A stretch of 9,239 bases of DNA from an uncultured Solobacterium sp. (GCA_900552125.1 URYK01000071.1:1-9239), one strand, 5' to 3'. Counted from the stretch's first letter, positions 1 through 6,109 are shown. Notes: generated by a model not told the origin, from the letters alone. A program made the numbers and translations.

Positions 1-54
1 ACCCACGATCTCCTCCGTGACAGGGAGGCATGTTAACCACTACACCACTGGACC
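1..54 (-). tRNA. tRNA-Asp (GUC), 3' part cut off by the window edge
   Basis: Read on the minus strand from base 54, the sequence folds as the 5' two thirds of a tRNA. It begins with acceptor strand GGTCCAG, followed by a D arm (GTGT paired with ACAT around AGTGGTTA). The anticodon arm is CCTCC / CTGTCAC / GGAGG, and the variable loop and start of the T arm (GTGGG) follow. The anticodon GTC lies at 19-21 and reads Asp codons. The T loop, 3' acceptor strand and any encoded CCA lie outside the window. A good promoter sits just upstream (82-110), so it can be transcribed independently of mazF. Confidence 0.95.
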
Positions 55-81
55 ATTACGTTATTATCACAACGCTTGTAT

Positions 82-110
82 ATAATACCATATAAAAGCA
101 TCATTGACAA
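82..110 (-). promoter_or_regulatory. Sigma-A-type promoter for tRNA-Asp
   Basis: On the minus strand there is a -35 TTGTCA (105-110), a 17 bp spacer and a -10 TATTAT (82-87). A start near base 75 would leave about 20 nt of leader before the tRNA 5' end at 54. Spacing and hexamers are close to the housekeeping consensus. It lies downstream of the mazF terminator, which supports separate transcription of the tRNA. Confidence 0.7.
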
Positions 111-175
111 GTATTTATCCTAATTTTTTTTGATTTTTTTCATACCTTTTTATGTATTTACATATCATAATATGC

Positions 176-215
176 AAAAAGCATTCTTCTAAATATAATA
201 GATAGAATGCTTTTT
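176..215 (-). terminator. Rho-independent terminator after mazF
   Basis: A 12 bp perfect inverted repeat (176-187 with 204-215) encloses a 16 nt loop. The outer five pairs are A:T, so the minus-strand transcript ends in a run of U just after the GC-containing stem core (GCATTCT/AGAATGC). It begins 6 bases past the mazF stop codon. The symmetry means it could also stop transcription arriving on the plus strand. Confidence 0.75.
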
Positions 216-220
216 ATTAG

Positions 221-553
221 CTACAAACTTAGACTTACTCTTATCGCATGATCTACTCTTTCTATTGTTTTTTCATCTAATGTACAAATCCATTGTCCTA
301 ATCTTTTTTTATCAATCGTTCTTAGCTGTTCACAAAGAATCATAGATACATAACTTAAAGATTCAACACTAAAAATAACATGAGTTGGAATGGGAGGCTT
401 AGACATCTTTTTAGATACTGGAGCTACAATAATTGTTTTTGAATATCGATTTCCTTTGTCATTTTGCACAACGACTACTGGCCTTACACCGCCCTGTTCA
501 CTTCCAACAACAGGAGAGAGATCTGCATAATAAACATCTCCGCGTTTTATCAT
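221..553 (-). CDS. mazF: MazF/EndoA (PemK-family) mRNA interferase toxin
   Basis: This 110-residue protein closely follows Bacillus EndoA/MazF, which is about 116 residues. The N-terminus has KRGDVYYADLSPVVGSEQGG, then VRPVVVVQND and the late EQLRTIDKKRLG block. MazF enzymes are cytoplasmic dimeric RNases that cut single-stranded mRNA at short motifs. The catalytic Arg is present (R24), and the usual second residue Thr is a Ser here (S47 in APVSK), a mild change. The ATG overlaps the upstream stop as TAATG. The nearest Shine-Dalgarno-like stretch is about 13 nt away, so translation probably depends on coupling to the upstream gene. Bacterial mazF normally follows a mazE antitoxin gene. None is visible here. 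The call to the family is firm, but whether it still acts as a toxin is not shown. Confidence 0.93.
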   Translation of the reverse strand: MIKRGDVYYADLSPVVGSEQGGVRPVVVVQNDKGNRYSKTIIVAPVSKKMSKPPIPTHVIFSVESLSYVSMILCEQLRTIDKKRLGQWICTLDEKTIERVDHAIRVSLSL

Positions 554-1539
554 TATTTCATCACAGCCACCTGCATACTCATAATAACCTGCATCATTTC
601 TTCAGGCCCTAATTCTTCCGAGAAAACAGTGAATTCTACATTACCATACATAGCACTAACATGATTTCCATCATAAAAGCCTACTACATCTAATACATCA
701 ATAATTTCTCCAGGCATAATGACTGTTTGTGTATCCTTTGTACTTTCTTTTAAAGTTTCCACAACTGTAAAGGTTTTATCCCCAGTATACTCCAAAATAT
801 GTTTGGTCTGCCCATTATTACTAACACTACTTACATTCTCCAAACGTGAGTCATAAACCATTACCGGATATAACGGTAAATCTTCATTTTCTATCATAGA
901 TACTGAACTTGTTTGCTTTATTTCACTAGGTGCTTCAAAATAATCATCATTAATTTTAGTATTATATTCAGTTTTACTAAACACAATCTTTAGCTCTGCT
1001 ACATTATCCTTATTAAATATTTGTAGCCACTCTAGCTTTGCTTCTTTATCAAACTTGATCTCCTCTTGATCAAAATTCGTATTATTCGGATAGTTTACTT
1101 TACTTGTTACTATATAACCATCTTTTTCTTCTGTGATCTTTGCATCTTTTCCAGTTACTATATCTGCAATTGTCTGAAGCAAATAAGGCTTCGGTGAATT
1201 CATTGGCCAGTCACCTTCAAATTTGAATATCTGATTCAAGCTTGGCGTAACTACAAACACCCCTTTATCATTCTTAATGATAATCTGTTCCTGATTCAGT
1301 TCTTTATCCAATAGAGTGACTTTAAATAAGTTATTTTCCGCTTTCTTATATCCAACTTCTACCGCATATGTTTTAACATCCTCCCCCTTTGTAATTTCCA
1401 TATCGCCTTCTAAGATGTAAGAATTCATATCTGACATTTTATTTTCAAACTGCTTATCAAATGATTTTGGTTTCATTGCGAAAATTAACGCAATCGCCAG
1501 TATAACGATACCTATGATGGCAATAACTTTTGATTTCAT
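553..1539 (-). CDS. YdcC-like membrane-anchored protein (LolA/lipoprotein-localisation fold)
   Basis: A 328-residue protein with one N-terminal hydrophobic helix (about residues 5-22) and an extracytoplasmic remainder. Residues about 25-205 resemble the LolA-like half of Bacillus YdcC, including the stretch NDKGVFVVTPSLNQIFKF at 90-107 and W111-P112. A second domain of about 100 residues follows (220-328). In B. subtilis, ydcC lies in the order ydcC-alr-ndoAI-ndoA (from memory), so its linkage to mazF is conserved but the intervening alr and mazE are gone here. Unlike YdcC lipoproteins, there is no cysteine near the end of the hydrophobic segment, so it should stay as a signal anchor. The start ATG at 1539 has AGAAGGGAG about 7 nt upstream. 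Function is unknown; a role at the envelope is inferred from the anchor. Confidence 0.8.
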   Translation of the reverse strand: MKSKVIAIIGIVILAIALIFAMKPKSFDKQFENKMSDMNSYILEGDMEITKGEDVKTYAVEVGYKKAENNLFKVTLLDKELNQEQIIIKNDKGVFVVTPSLNQIFKFEGDWPMNSPKPYLLQTIADIVTGKDAKITEEKDGYIVTSKVNYPNNTNFDQEEIKFDKEAKLEWLQIFNKDNVAELKIVFSKTEYNTKINDDYFEAPSEIKQTSSVSMIENEDLPLYPVMVYDSRLENVSSVSNNGQTKHILEYTGDKTFTVVETLKESTKDTQTVIMPGEIIDVLDVVGFYDGNHVSAMYGNVEFTVFSEELGPEEMMQVIMSMQVAVMK

Positions 1540-1564
1540 ATGGACTCTCCCTTCTGCTCAACAT

Positions 1565-1619
1565 ACTTTATGCAGACTTTTTTGATTTCATTCATAAAGA
1601 CATAAAGTTTTCATAAAGT
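1565..1619. repeat. Cluster of four CATAAAG 7-mers in a divergent intergenic region
   Basis: CATAAAG occurs at 1593-1599, 1601-1607 and 1612-1618 on the plus strand and once inverted at 1566-1572 (CTTTATG). Extended by a base, ACTTTATG (1565-1572) and CATAAAGT (1601-1608) form a perfect 8 bp inverted repeat. All four lie in the 87-96 bp between the ydcC-like gene and the divergent small membrane ORF, where both promoters must be. They are candidate binding sites for a regulator. No known operator was recognised, and no convincing -35/-10 pair was found here. Confidence 0.5.
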
Positions 1620-1635
1620 AGAATAGGTGAAGACA

Positions 1636-1824
1636 ATGAAGAAATTACAAAACGTATGTTTAATAACAATTATTTTATTTAGTATCTACCATGCAATTCA
1701 TATATTATTAGGATTTCAAATATCGTTTAGTATCATGCGCATAGTATGGATTCAAAAAGTATTCGCTTTTTGGATTGGAGTATGTGGTTTTCTTAGTATT
1801 TTGTCATTTAATTCAAAAGATTAA
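1636..1824 (+). CDS. Small hypothetical membrane protein, 62 residues
   Basis: I do not recognise this protein. Two hydrophobic helices are predicted by eye, about residues 7-29 and 36-57, with positive charges at the start (KK) and a short polar tail (NSKD). I chose ATG at 1636 because AGGTG at 1625-1629 sits 6 nt before it; the GTG at 1627 lies inside that ribosome binding site and would add three residues. It is one of only two apparent plus-strand genes in the window and diverges from the ydcC-like/mazF pair, so the two may share control through the CATAAAG repeats. Shortness and low complexity leave some doubt that it is a real gene, though the ribosome site is good. Confidence 0.55.
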   Translation: MKKLQNVCLITIILFSIYHAIHILLGFQISFSIMRIVWIQKVFAFWIGVCGFLSILSFNSKD

Positions 1825-1859
1825 AATTTTTGTGAATAAAGTTAAAAATAGTCATATAG

Positions 1860-1877
1860 TTTAGCTATATAGCTAAA
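1860..1877. repeat. Perfect 18 bp palindrome
   Basis: TTTAGCTATATAGCTAAA reads the same on both strands with no loop. It lies 36 bases after the stop of the 62-residue ORF and before the tsaD terminator. There is no T run after it on either strand, so it is a poor terminator. It could be a protein-binding site or a chance palindrome in AT-rich DNA. Confidence 0.5.
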
Positions 1878-1902
1878 TCCAAAATTGAATCTATGAAGAA
1901 TT

Positions 1903-1928
1903 AAAAAAGCTCTGATTTCTCAGAACTT
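1903..1928 (-). terminator. Rho-independent terminator of the tsaE-tsaB-rimI-tsaD operon
   Basis: On the minus strand the transcript has AAGTTCTGA, the tetraloop GAAA, then TCAGAGCTT, a 9 bp stem with one G:U pair. It runs directly into six T (complement of 1903-1908). It begins 12 bases after the tsaD stop. On the plus strand the hairpin is not followed by T residues, so it acts on the tsaD side only. Confidence 0.88.
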
Positions 1929-1940
1929 CTATACATTTCT

Positions 1941-2957
1941 CTAATTTGTTTCTAAATCCATACTTGGATCAGCAGTTAAGCTAAAGTCTGCACGGTCACC
2001 ATGCTTATAGGCAACATAACCAGCTACTCCAATCATTGCTGCATTATCCGTACAGCATGAAAGCGGAGGTATAATAAATTCCACATCTGGATATTTATTT
2101 GCTAATCCATTTTCCACTTTCTCACGCAGACAAGAATTTGCCGCAACACCACCTGCTAATACCATCTGTGCAGGCTGATAATGATCTAATGCATATTCCG
2201 CACGTTCCAATAATGCACCAAATGCAGTTTCCTGATAAGACGCAGCTAAATCAGCAGGATTAAAAGTTTCATTTTTACGTTTACAGCGATCAATAAACTG
2301 TAAAACACTGCTCTTTAAACCACTAAATGAGAAATCCATTGGATCCTCTGTTTTAGGTTTTGCCAGTTTATATATAGGCTTACCTTCCTTAGCCAATTTA
2401 TCCACAAATACACCACCAGGATAAGGTAAACCTAGAACACGACCTACTTTATCCCCAGCTTCACCAATGGCATCATCTTGTGTTGTTCCTAAGATTTCAA
2501 AGCTCCATTCATCTTTCATATAAACAAGTTCTGTATGTCCACCTGAAACAACAAGTGCCAGCAATGGAAACTTTAATTCCGTAATTAAACGATTCGCATA
2601 AATATGACCTGCTATGTGATGTACTGGTACAAGTGGCTTATGAAAAGCCCATGCCAAGGTTTTCGCAGCCTGTACACCAACATGTAGACAGCCTACTAAT
2701 CCCGGTCCTTGTGTCACCGCAACTGCATCAATATCTTCCATTGTTACATTTGCTTTATTTAGAGCTCCTTCAATGACCATGGAGATATTTTCCACATGAA
2801 TTCTACTTGCAACTTCAGGAATTACTCCACCAAAATCTTTATGTACATCAATTTGCGTAGCAACAACATTGGCTAATACATCTTTTCCATCTGCTACAAT
2901 AGCAACTGCTGTTTCATCACAGCTGGATTCCACAGCCAGTAATAATGTCTGTTTCAT
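1941..2957 (-). CDS. tsaD: TsaD, catalytic subunit of tRNA t6A37 threonylcarbamoyltransferase
   Basis: This 338-residue protein transfers the threonylcarbamoyl group from TC-AMP to A37 of ANN-decoding tRNAs, working with TsaB and TsaE in the cytoplasm. All family hallmarks are visible: SSCDET (11-16), QGPGL (83-87), metal ligands in HIAGH (114-118), SGGHTEL (138-144), the DDAIGEAGDKVGR block (161-173), DFSFSGLKSS (208-217), AGGVAANS (268-275) and CTDNAAM with ligand D304. Length is normal. I start it at ATG 2957, not the in-frame TTG at 2963. The ATG has AGGAGG 9 nt upstream and overlaps the rimI stop as ATGA, while the TTG would be only 3 nt from that site. It is the last gene of the operon. 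Confidence 0.97.
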   Translation of the reverse strand: MKQTLLLAVESSCDETAVAIVADGKDVLANVVATQIDVHKDFGGVIPEVASRIHVENISMVIEGALNKANVTMEDIDAVAVTQGPGLVGCLHVGVQAAKTLAWAFHKPLVPVHHIAGHIYANRLITELKFPLLALVVSGGHTELVYMKDEWSFEILGTTQDDAIGEAGDKVGRVLGLPYPGGVFVDKLAKEGKPIYKLAKPKTEDPMDFSFSGLKSSVLQFIDRCKRKNETFNPADLAASYQETAFGALLERAEYALDHYQPAQMVLAGGVAANSCLREKVENGLANKYPDVEFIIPPLSCCTDNAAMIGVAGYVAYKHGDRADFSLTADPSMDLETN

Positions 2958-3403
2958 ACCCAATTTCCTCCTAAGGCCTTACACATGATAATCGCATCTT
3001 CACCATTATCGTTATAATAGCCTTTTCGTCTATTTATTTCTATAAAATCATAAGTTTCATATAATTTACGAGCCTTTGTATTTGAAGGACGAACCTCCAG
3101 CATAATATTATCACAATATGCTTCATTTGCCTGATCCACCATCAGATTCATTAATTCTTTGCTTTTGCCTTGTCCTTGATATGAAGGATCAATCGCAATA
3201 TTCGCCAGCTGACAGCATTCAAATGTAATCCAAAAATCAATAAATCCAATAAGTTTATTATTTTCTTCCATTACATAAAATTTTCCAAACTCATTTTCCT
3301 CAATCTCATAAGAAAACATATTCTCTGTCCAACAGCTGGTAAAACATAACCTCTCGATTTCTAAAAGCTGTGCTAAATCCGAACTTTTAGCTTCACGAAT
3401 CAT
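2954..3403 (-). CDS. rimI: RimI-like N-alpha-acetyltransferase (GNAT family)
   Basis: This 149-residue GNAT protein has a RimI-type core: IREAKSSDL at the start, LANIAIDPSYQGQGKSKEL (66-84) as acetyl-CoA-binding motif A, and LEVRPSNTKARKLYE (102-116). E103 and Y115 match the numbering of the catalytic Glu and Tyr described for E. coli RimI, which acetylates the N-terminus of ribosomal protein S18. Motif A reads Q-G-Q-G-K-S, with Ser at the last position where Gly or Ala is usual. It sits between tsaB and tsaD with ATGA overlaps on both sides, a common bacterial arrangement. The substrate is inferred from family and context; other N-terminal targets are possible. Confidence 0.92.
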   Translation of the reverse strand: MIREAKSSDLAQLLEIERLCFTSCWTENMFSYEIEENEFGKFYVMEENNKLIGFIDFWITFECCQLANIAIDPSYQGQGKSKELMNLMVDQANEAYCDNIMLEVRPSNTKARKLYETYDFIEINRRKGYYNDNGEDAIIMCKALGGNWV

Positions 3404-4005
3404 GACGATACCTTATAAGAATCTACATCTTTTAAATAACGAGGGGTCAATGTATGTATATTTTCAACACGCTTATAGAAAGGACGTAGAGAAATGAAGT
3501 TTGATAAAAAATCTATACTTTCGGATTCTTTTTCAATTAATCCGCAATCCCCAAATAAATGATAATCTTTTGAGGAAATTTTTTCCTTAATTGCATCTAA
3601 AGTCTCGATATGTTCTTCTTCTATAAACGCTCCATGACTCAATACACCTGTATAAACACGAGAACTTCTAGCATCTAATATTACTAGAGCATTTTCTTCT
3701 AATCCAGCATATAGCTGTAATGTTGATATCGTATATAGTGGTATATTCTTACGTGTACACAATACTTTCGCAATACACATCGCTATACGTACACCAGTAT
3801 AACTTCCTGGTCCATCTGTAATTACCACTTCATCAAGATCATCACTATCCCATCCAGCTGATTCCATAAGACGAATTAATTCTGGAAAAATAGTTTCTGA
3901 TTGTGTTTTCCAAGATTGATTTGCACTTCCGCAAACTAGCTTATCATCTTCATATAAGCCAATGACTAAATGTCTATGAGCACTATCTAAACATAAGGTT
4001 TTCAT
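3400..4005 (-). CDS. tsaB: TsaB (YeaZ), scaffold subunit of the t6A synthase
   Basis: A 201-residue protein of the ASKHA fold that partners TsaD and TsaE in making t6A37. It has an N-terminal LCLDSA strand and the family signature DGPGSYTGVRIA (64-75). It also has the YTISTLQLYA segment and a C-terminal PRYLKDVDSYKV tail like other TsaB proteins. The usual HSE near residue 36 reads QSE here. TsaB is a catalytically degenerate TsaD paralogue and lacks the HxxxH metal site, as expected. ATG 4005 has GGAGG 7 nt upstream, and both its ends overlap neighbours as ATGA. Confidence 0.95.
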   Translation of the reverse strand: MKTLCLDSAHRHLVIGLYEDDKLVCGSANQSWKTQSETIFPELIRLMESAGWDSDDLDEVVITDGPGSYTGVRIAMCIAKVLCTRKNIPLYTISTLQLYAGLEENALVILDARSSRVYTGVLSHGAFIEEEHIETLDAIKEKISSKDYHLFGDCGLIEKESESIDFLSNFISLRPFYKRVENIHTLTPRYLKDVDSYKVSS

Positions 4006-4460
4006 TTCAATGCCTCCACAATTTTTTCATATTCTGATCCATACGGTTCAAAAGAAAATACTCTTTTATCACCGTTCTCATCACTTTCAATTGTAATTTT
4101 AATCTGTAAACGATGTGCTGGAAGCTGGTCTTCTATAAAATTTGGCCATTCAACTACACATAGCCCATCACTTTCAAAATATTCTTCAAAACCTAAATCC
4201 TGATGAATACCTTCTAATCGATAGGCATCTATATGATATAAAGGCATTTTTGAACCCTTATATATTTTTAAAATATTAAACGTAGGAGAGTTAATTACCT
4301 TATTTATACCAATACCCTTTCCTAAAGATTTTGTAAATGTCGTCTTACCAGCCCCTAAATCTCCAGTTAATGTAATTAACATTCCTGGCTGAACAAGACT
4401 TGCTAGCTGTAATCCTAACTCCTTTGTTTCATCTAAAGATGAAATTGTTATTGTTCTCAT
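4002..4460 (-). CDS. tsaE: TsaE, ATPase of the t6A synthase complex
   Basis: A 152-residue P-loop ATPase needed for multiple turnover of the TsaB-TsaD complex. Visible motifs are Walker A GDLGAGKTT (33-41), SPTF (58-61), YHIDAYRLE with D78, and VVEWP with E104-W105. All are typical of the family at normal length. I start it at ATG 4460, which has AGAGG 8 nt upstream. The GTG at 4469 lies too close to that site and would add only three residues. It is the first gene of the operon, and its stop overlaps tsaB as ATGA. A 124 bp gap with a possible promoter separates it from the femA-like gene upstream. Confidence 0.95.
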   Translation of the reverse strand: MRTITISSLDETKELGLQLASLVQPGMLITLTGDLGAGKTTFTKSLGKGIGINKVINSPTFNILKIYKGSKMPLYHIDAYRLEGIHQDLGFEEYFESDGLCVVEWPNFIEDQLPAHRLQIKITIESDENGDKRVFSFEPYGSEYEKIVEALK

Positions 4461-4546
4461 AATATTCACCTCTTATCAGCGCACACCTATGCGTCTTAAA
4501 TATTATTGCCATTACTCCGATAACAATATTTATCCTCATATAATTT

Positions 4547-4587
4547 TAACTAGTTTATAATGCCTTGTATATTATAATGACTAGTTA
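4547..4587 (-). repeat. Long AT-rich hairpin between femA-like gene and tsaE
   Basis: TAACTAGT (4547-4554) and ACTAGTTA (4580-4587) are perfect inverted arms. Inside them a further 7 bp (ATTATAA/TTATAAT) can pair across a 2-nt bulge, leaving a 9-nt loop. The right arm includes the stop codon of the femA-like gene. No U run follows on the minus strand, so it is not a standard terminator. It may partly attenuate or protect the 3' end of that mRNA, or be an operator for tsaE. Confidence 0.5.
4554..4583 (-). promoter_or_regulatory. Possible promoter for the tsaE operon
   Basis: On the minus strand TAGTCA (4578-4583), an 18 bp spacer and TATAAA (4554-4559) fit a weak sigma-A promoter about 95 bp upstream of tsaE. 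It lies inside the inverted repeat 4547-4587. Other AT-rich hexamers occur in this gap, and read-through from the femA-like gene is possible, so the assignment is tentative. Confidence 0.3.
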
Positions 4588-5829
4588 TTTATGCTTTAGA
4601 GCTTTATATAATTTATAAGGTAATTTCTTTACAGGGAGAACAAAGTCTCCAACCAATTCTTCCACAACACCATTAAACCCTTTCTTAAACATGTACACAC
4701 CATAATCTTGTGCATCTTTAGAAAAATCTCCAGAGATACCATAAAAGTTATATTTTTTATAATTATGATTCAATGCATAACGTATCATATACCATTGTAT
4801 AGCATATGGTGCATTATACTTTTTAAATGCATCATAGGCTGCACTATATAAATATATAATTTCATCCTCATCTAAGATAAAGAAAGATGTAGCCATAGGT
4901 ATGATTTTCCCATATTTTTCTTCTAACTCATGTGCTTCTTTCTGATTTCTGCTATTTAATGCAATTGCTTCATCAAGTTCTTTTTTCTTCTTAGTATATT
5001 TTTTACTTTTGATTTCTTGCAGCTTTAATTCAACTTCTTTTATTTGATTCTGTAAATTTTCTTCCTCATTCTTTAAACGAGAATTAAAATCATCGATATC
5101 CAAGTATGCCATCAATAATTTTGCTTTATCTTTAAAAGCAATCATCTGATTCGTATAAAAATCTTTTTCTCGTGCCACAAAACCACGTCTTTGTGATGTG
5201 TGATCCATCATCTTAATAAAATAATCAATTTCATCCACTGATAACTCACGAATTTTAATATCCTGCTTGATTGTTTTATTTATTGACCATCTCGTCTGCT
5301 GATGCATTTCTTTCAATAATGTAGCTTCATCTTTACTATCTAAATATAAAGAAAACATCCATCTTATCTCAGATAAGACCTGAAAATTATTTGTTAAACC
5401 CTGATGAATAAATCCAGCTTGCTCCATATTTTGAATAACATAAGAATTATCAAAACCATCCTCAACTAGATCTCCATCTATATTTCTTTCTTTATATAAT
5501 ACATTTGGATCTGCTATTAAATATAAGGCTTTTTTCTTTTTTAAATAAGAAAGTAACTCTTTTGTAAAAAATGTTAAAAGTTCTTTATTTTGATAATCAA
5601 TTAAAAAACCACGCTGTGCATAATAAAATCGATAAACTTTCATCACTGGAATAGATGTAAGAGGTGTAGCACAAAGTACATTATTTCCTTCTTTTACTCC
5701 TACATACTCAACTTCCCAATGATTCATTTTTTTCAATTCCATAGCTTCTAAAGAATTCATAAAATCACGACATGGATTTATCTTTCGAAATAAATTATAT
5801 TCGTCCACAGTTAATTTTGTAAATTTCAA
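4585..5829 (-). CDS. FemA/FemB-like peptidoglycan cross-bridge aminoacyltransferase
   Basis: This 414-residue FemABX protein has the same length and layout as staphylococcal FemA (about 420). These enzymes use aminoacyl-tRNA to add amino acids to the side chain of lipid II on the inner membrane face, building the interpeptide bridge. Matching blocks are MKFTKLTVDEY at the start, SIPVMKVYRFYYAQRG (59-74) and LIDYQNKEL (76-84). A charged coiled-coil arm (about 246-306) and NFYGISGDFSKDAQD (361-375) with FKKGFNG (381-387) complete the fold. I accept TTG at 5829 as the start: AGGAGG is 7 nt upstream and no ATG lies nearby. FemA/FemB enzymes extend a bridge begun by an FmhB/FemX enzyme, which the gene just upstream resembles. 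The amino acid used cannot be read from sequence. Confidence 0.92.
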   Translation of the reverse strand: MKFTKLTVDEYNLFRKINPCRDFMNSLEAMELKKMNHWEVEYVGVKEGNNVLCATPLTSIPVMKVYRFYYAQRGFLIDYQNKELLTFFTKELLSYLKKKKALYLIADPNVLYKERNIDGDLVEDGFDNSYVIQNMEQAGFIHQGLTNNFQVLSEIRWMFSLYLDSKDEATLLKEMHQQTRWSINKTIKQDIKIRELSVDEIDYFIKMMDHTSQRRGFVAREKDFYTNQMIAFKDKAKLLMAYLDIDDFNSRLKNEEENLQNQIKEVELKLQEIKSKKYTKKKKELDEAIALNSRNQKEAHELEEKYGKIIPMATSFFILDEDEIIYLYSAAYDAFKKYNAPYAIQWYMIRYALNHNYKKYNFYGISGDFSKDAQDYGVYMFKKGFNGVVEELVGDFVLPVKKLPYKLYKALKHK

Positions 5830-5836
5830 AACTTAT

Positions 5837-5842
5837 CCTCCT
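5837..5842 (-). promoter_or_regulatory. Shine-Dalgarno that fixes the TTG start of the femA-like gene
   Basis: The minus strand carries AGGAGG exactly 7 nt before TTG 5829-5827. No ATG or GTG in frame is placed as well, and the first internal Met is residue 24, which would delete the conserved N-terminal strand. Confidence 0.8.
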
Positions 5843-5851
5843 AACTGATAT

Positions 5852-5891
5852 AAGTGATGTCAAAATGTATAAAACAGTTTAAACATCACTT
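5852..5891. repeat. Inverted repeat centred on the femA-like promoter -10 box
   Basis: AAGTGATGT (5852-5860) and ACATCACTT (5883-5891) are perfect 9 bp inverted arms separated by 22 bp. The centre of symmetry (5871.5) coincides with the centre of the predicted -10 hexamer at 5869-5874. The right arm abuts, and overlaps by one base, the -35. The arm centres are 31 bp apart, about three helical turns. A DNA operator is one reading, and a hairpin in a longer mRNA is the other. Confidence 0.6.
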
Positions 5892-5896
5892 TTCAA
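5869..5896 (-). promoter_or_regulatory. Probable promoter of the femA-like gene
   Basis: On the minus strand TTGAAA (5891-5896), a 16 bp spacer and TTTTAT (5869-5874) resemble a sigma-A promoter. The start would fall near 5862, giving a leader of about 33 nt. It implies that the femA-like gene can be transcribed apart from the FmhB-like gene 280 bp upstream. The rest of that gap (5897-6109) is AT-rich with no ORF or strong terminator; an all-AT hairpin lies at 6091-6113. Confidence 0.5.
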
Positions 5897-6109
5897 AAAT
5901 TGTCTTTATAGTAACTTTCCACTTTGCTCTTGCAGTATCTTTTGTTTGAGATTAATCATTTGATAAAGCTATCGCTATGAAGCGGCTACATATTTATCAT
6001 ATCATTCACAGCAAATCTAAATAAAAATTTGTATTATCATTATATAAATTTAACTACTGTATAAAATTAGTATACTCAAAATATTACAATATAAAAGATT
6101 TATAAACTT

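Noticed and set aside
1..553. MazF acting on the neighbouring tRNA-Asp as a functional pair
   Set aside because: A terminator and a separate tRNA promoter lie between them; adjacency alone does not support a link.
464..664. Plus-strand reading frame of 66 codons over mazF and the end of the ydcC-like gene
   Set aside because: It lies antisense to two well-supported genes, has no ribosome site and no family features.
5830..6109. T-box riboswitch controlling the aminoacyl-tRNA-using FemA-like gene
   Set aside because: I looked for the T-box core (TGGNACCGCG) and a specifier/antiterminator arrangement and found none on the minus strand.
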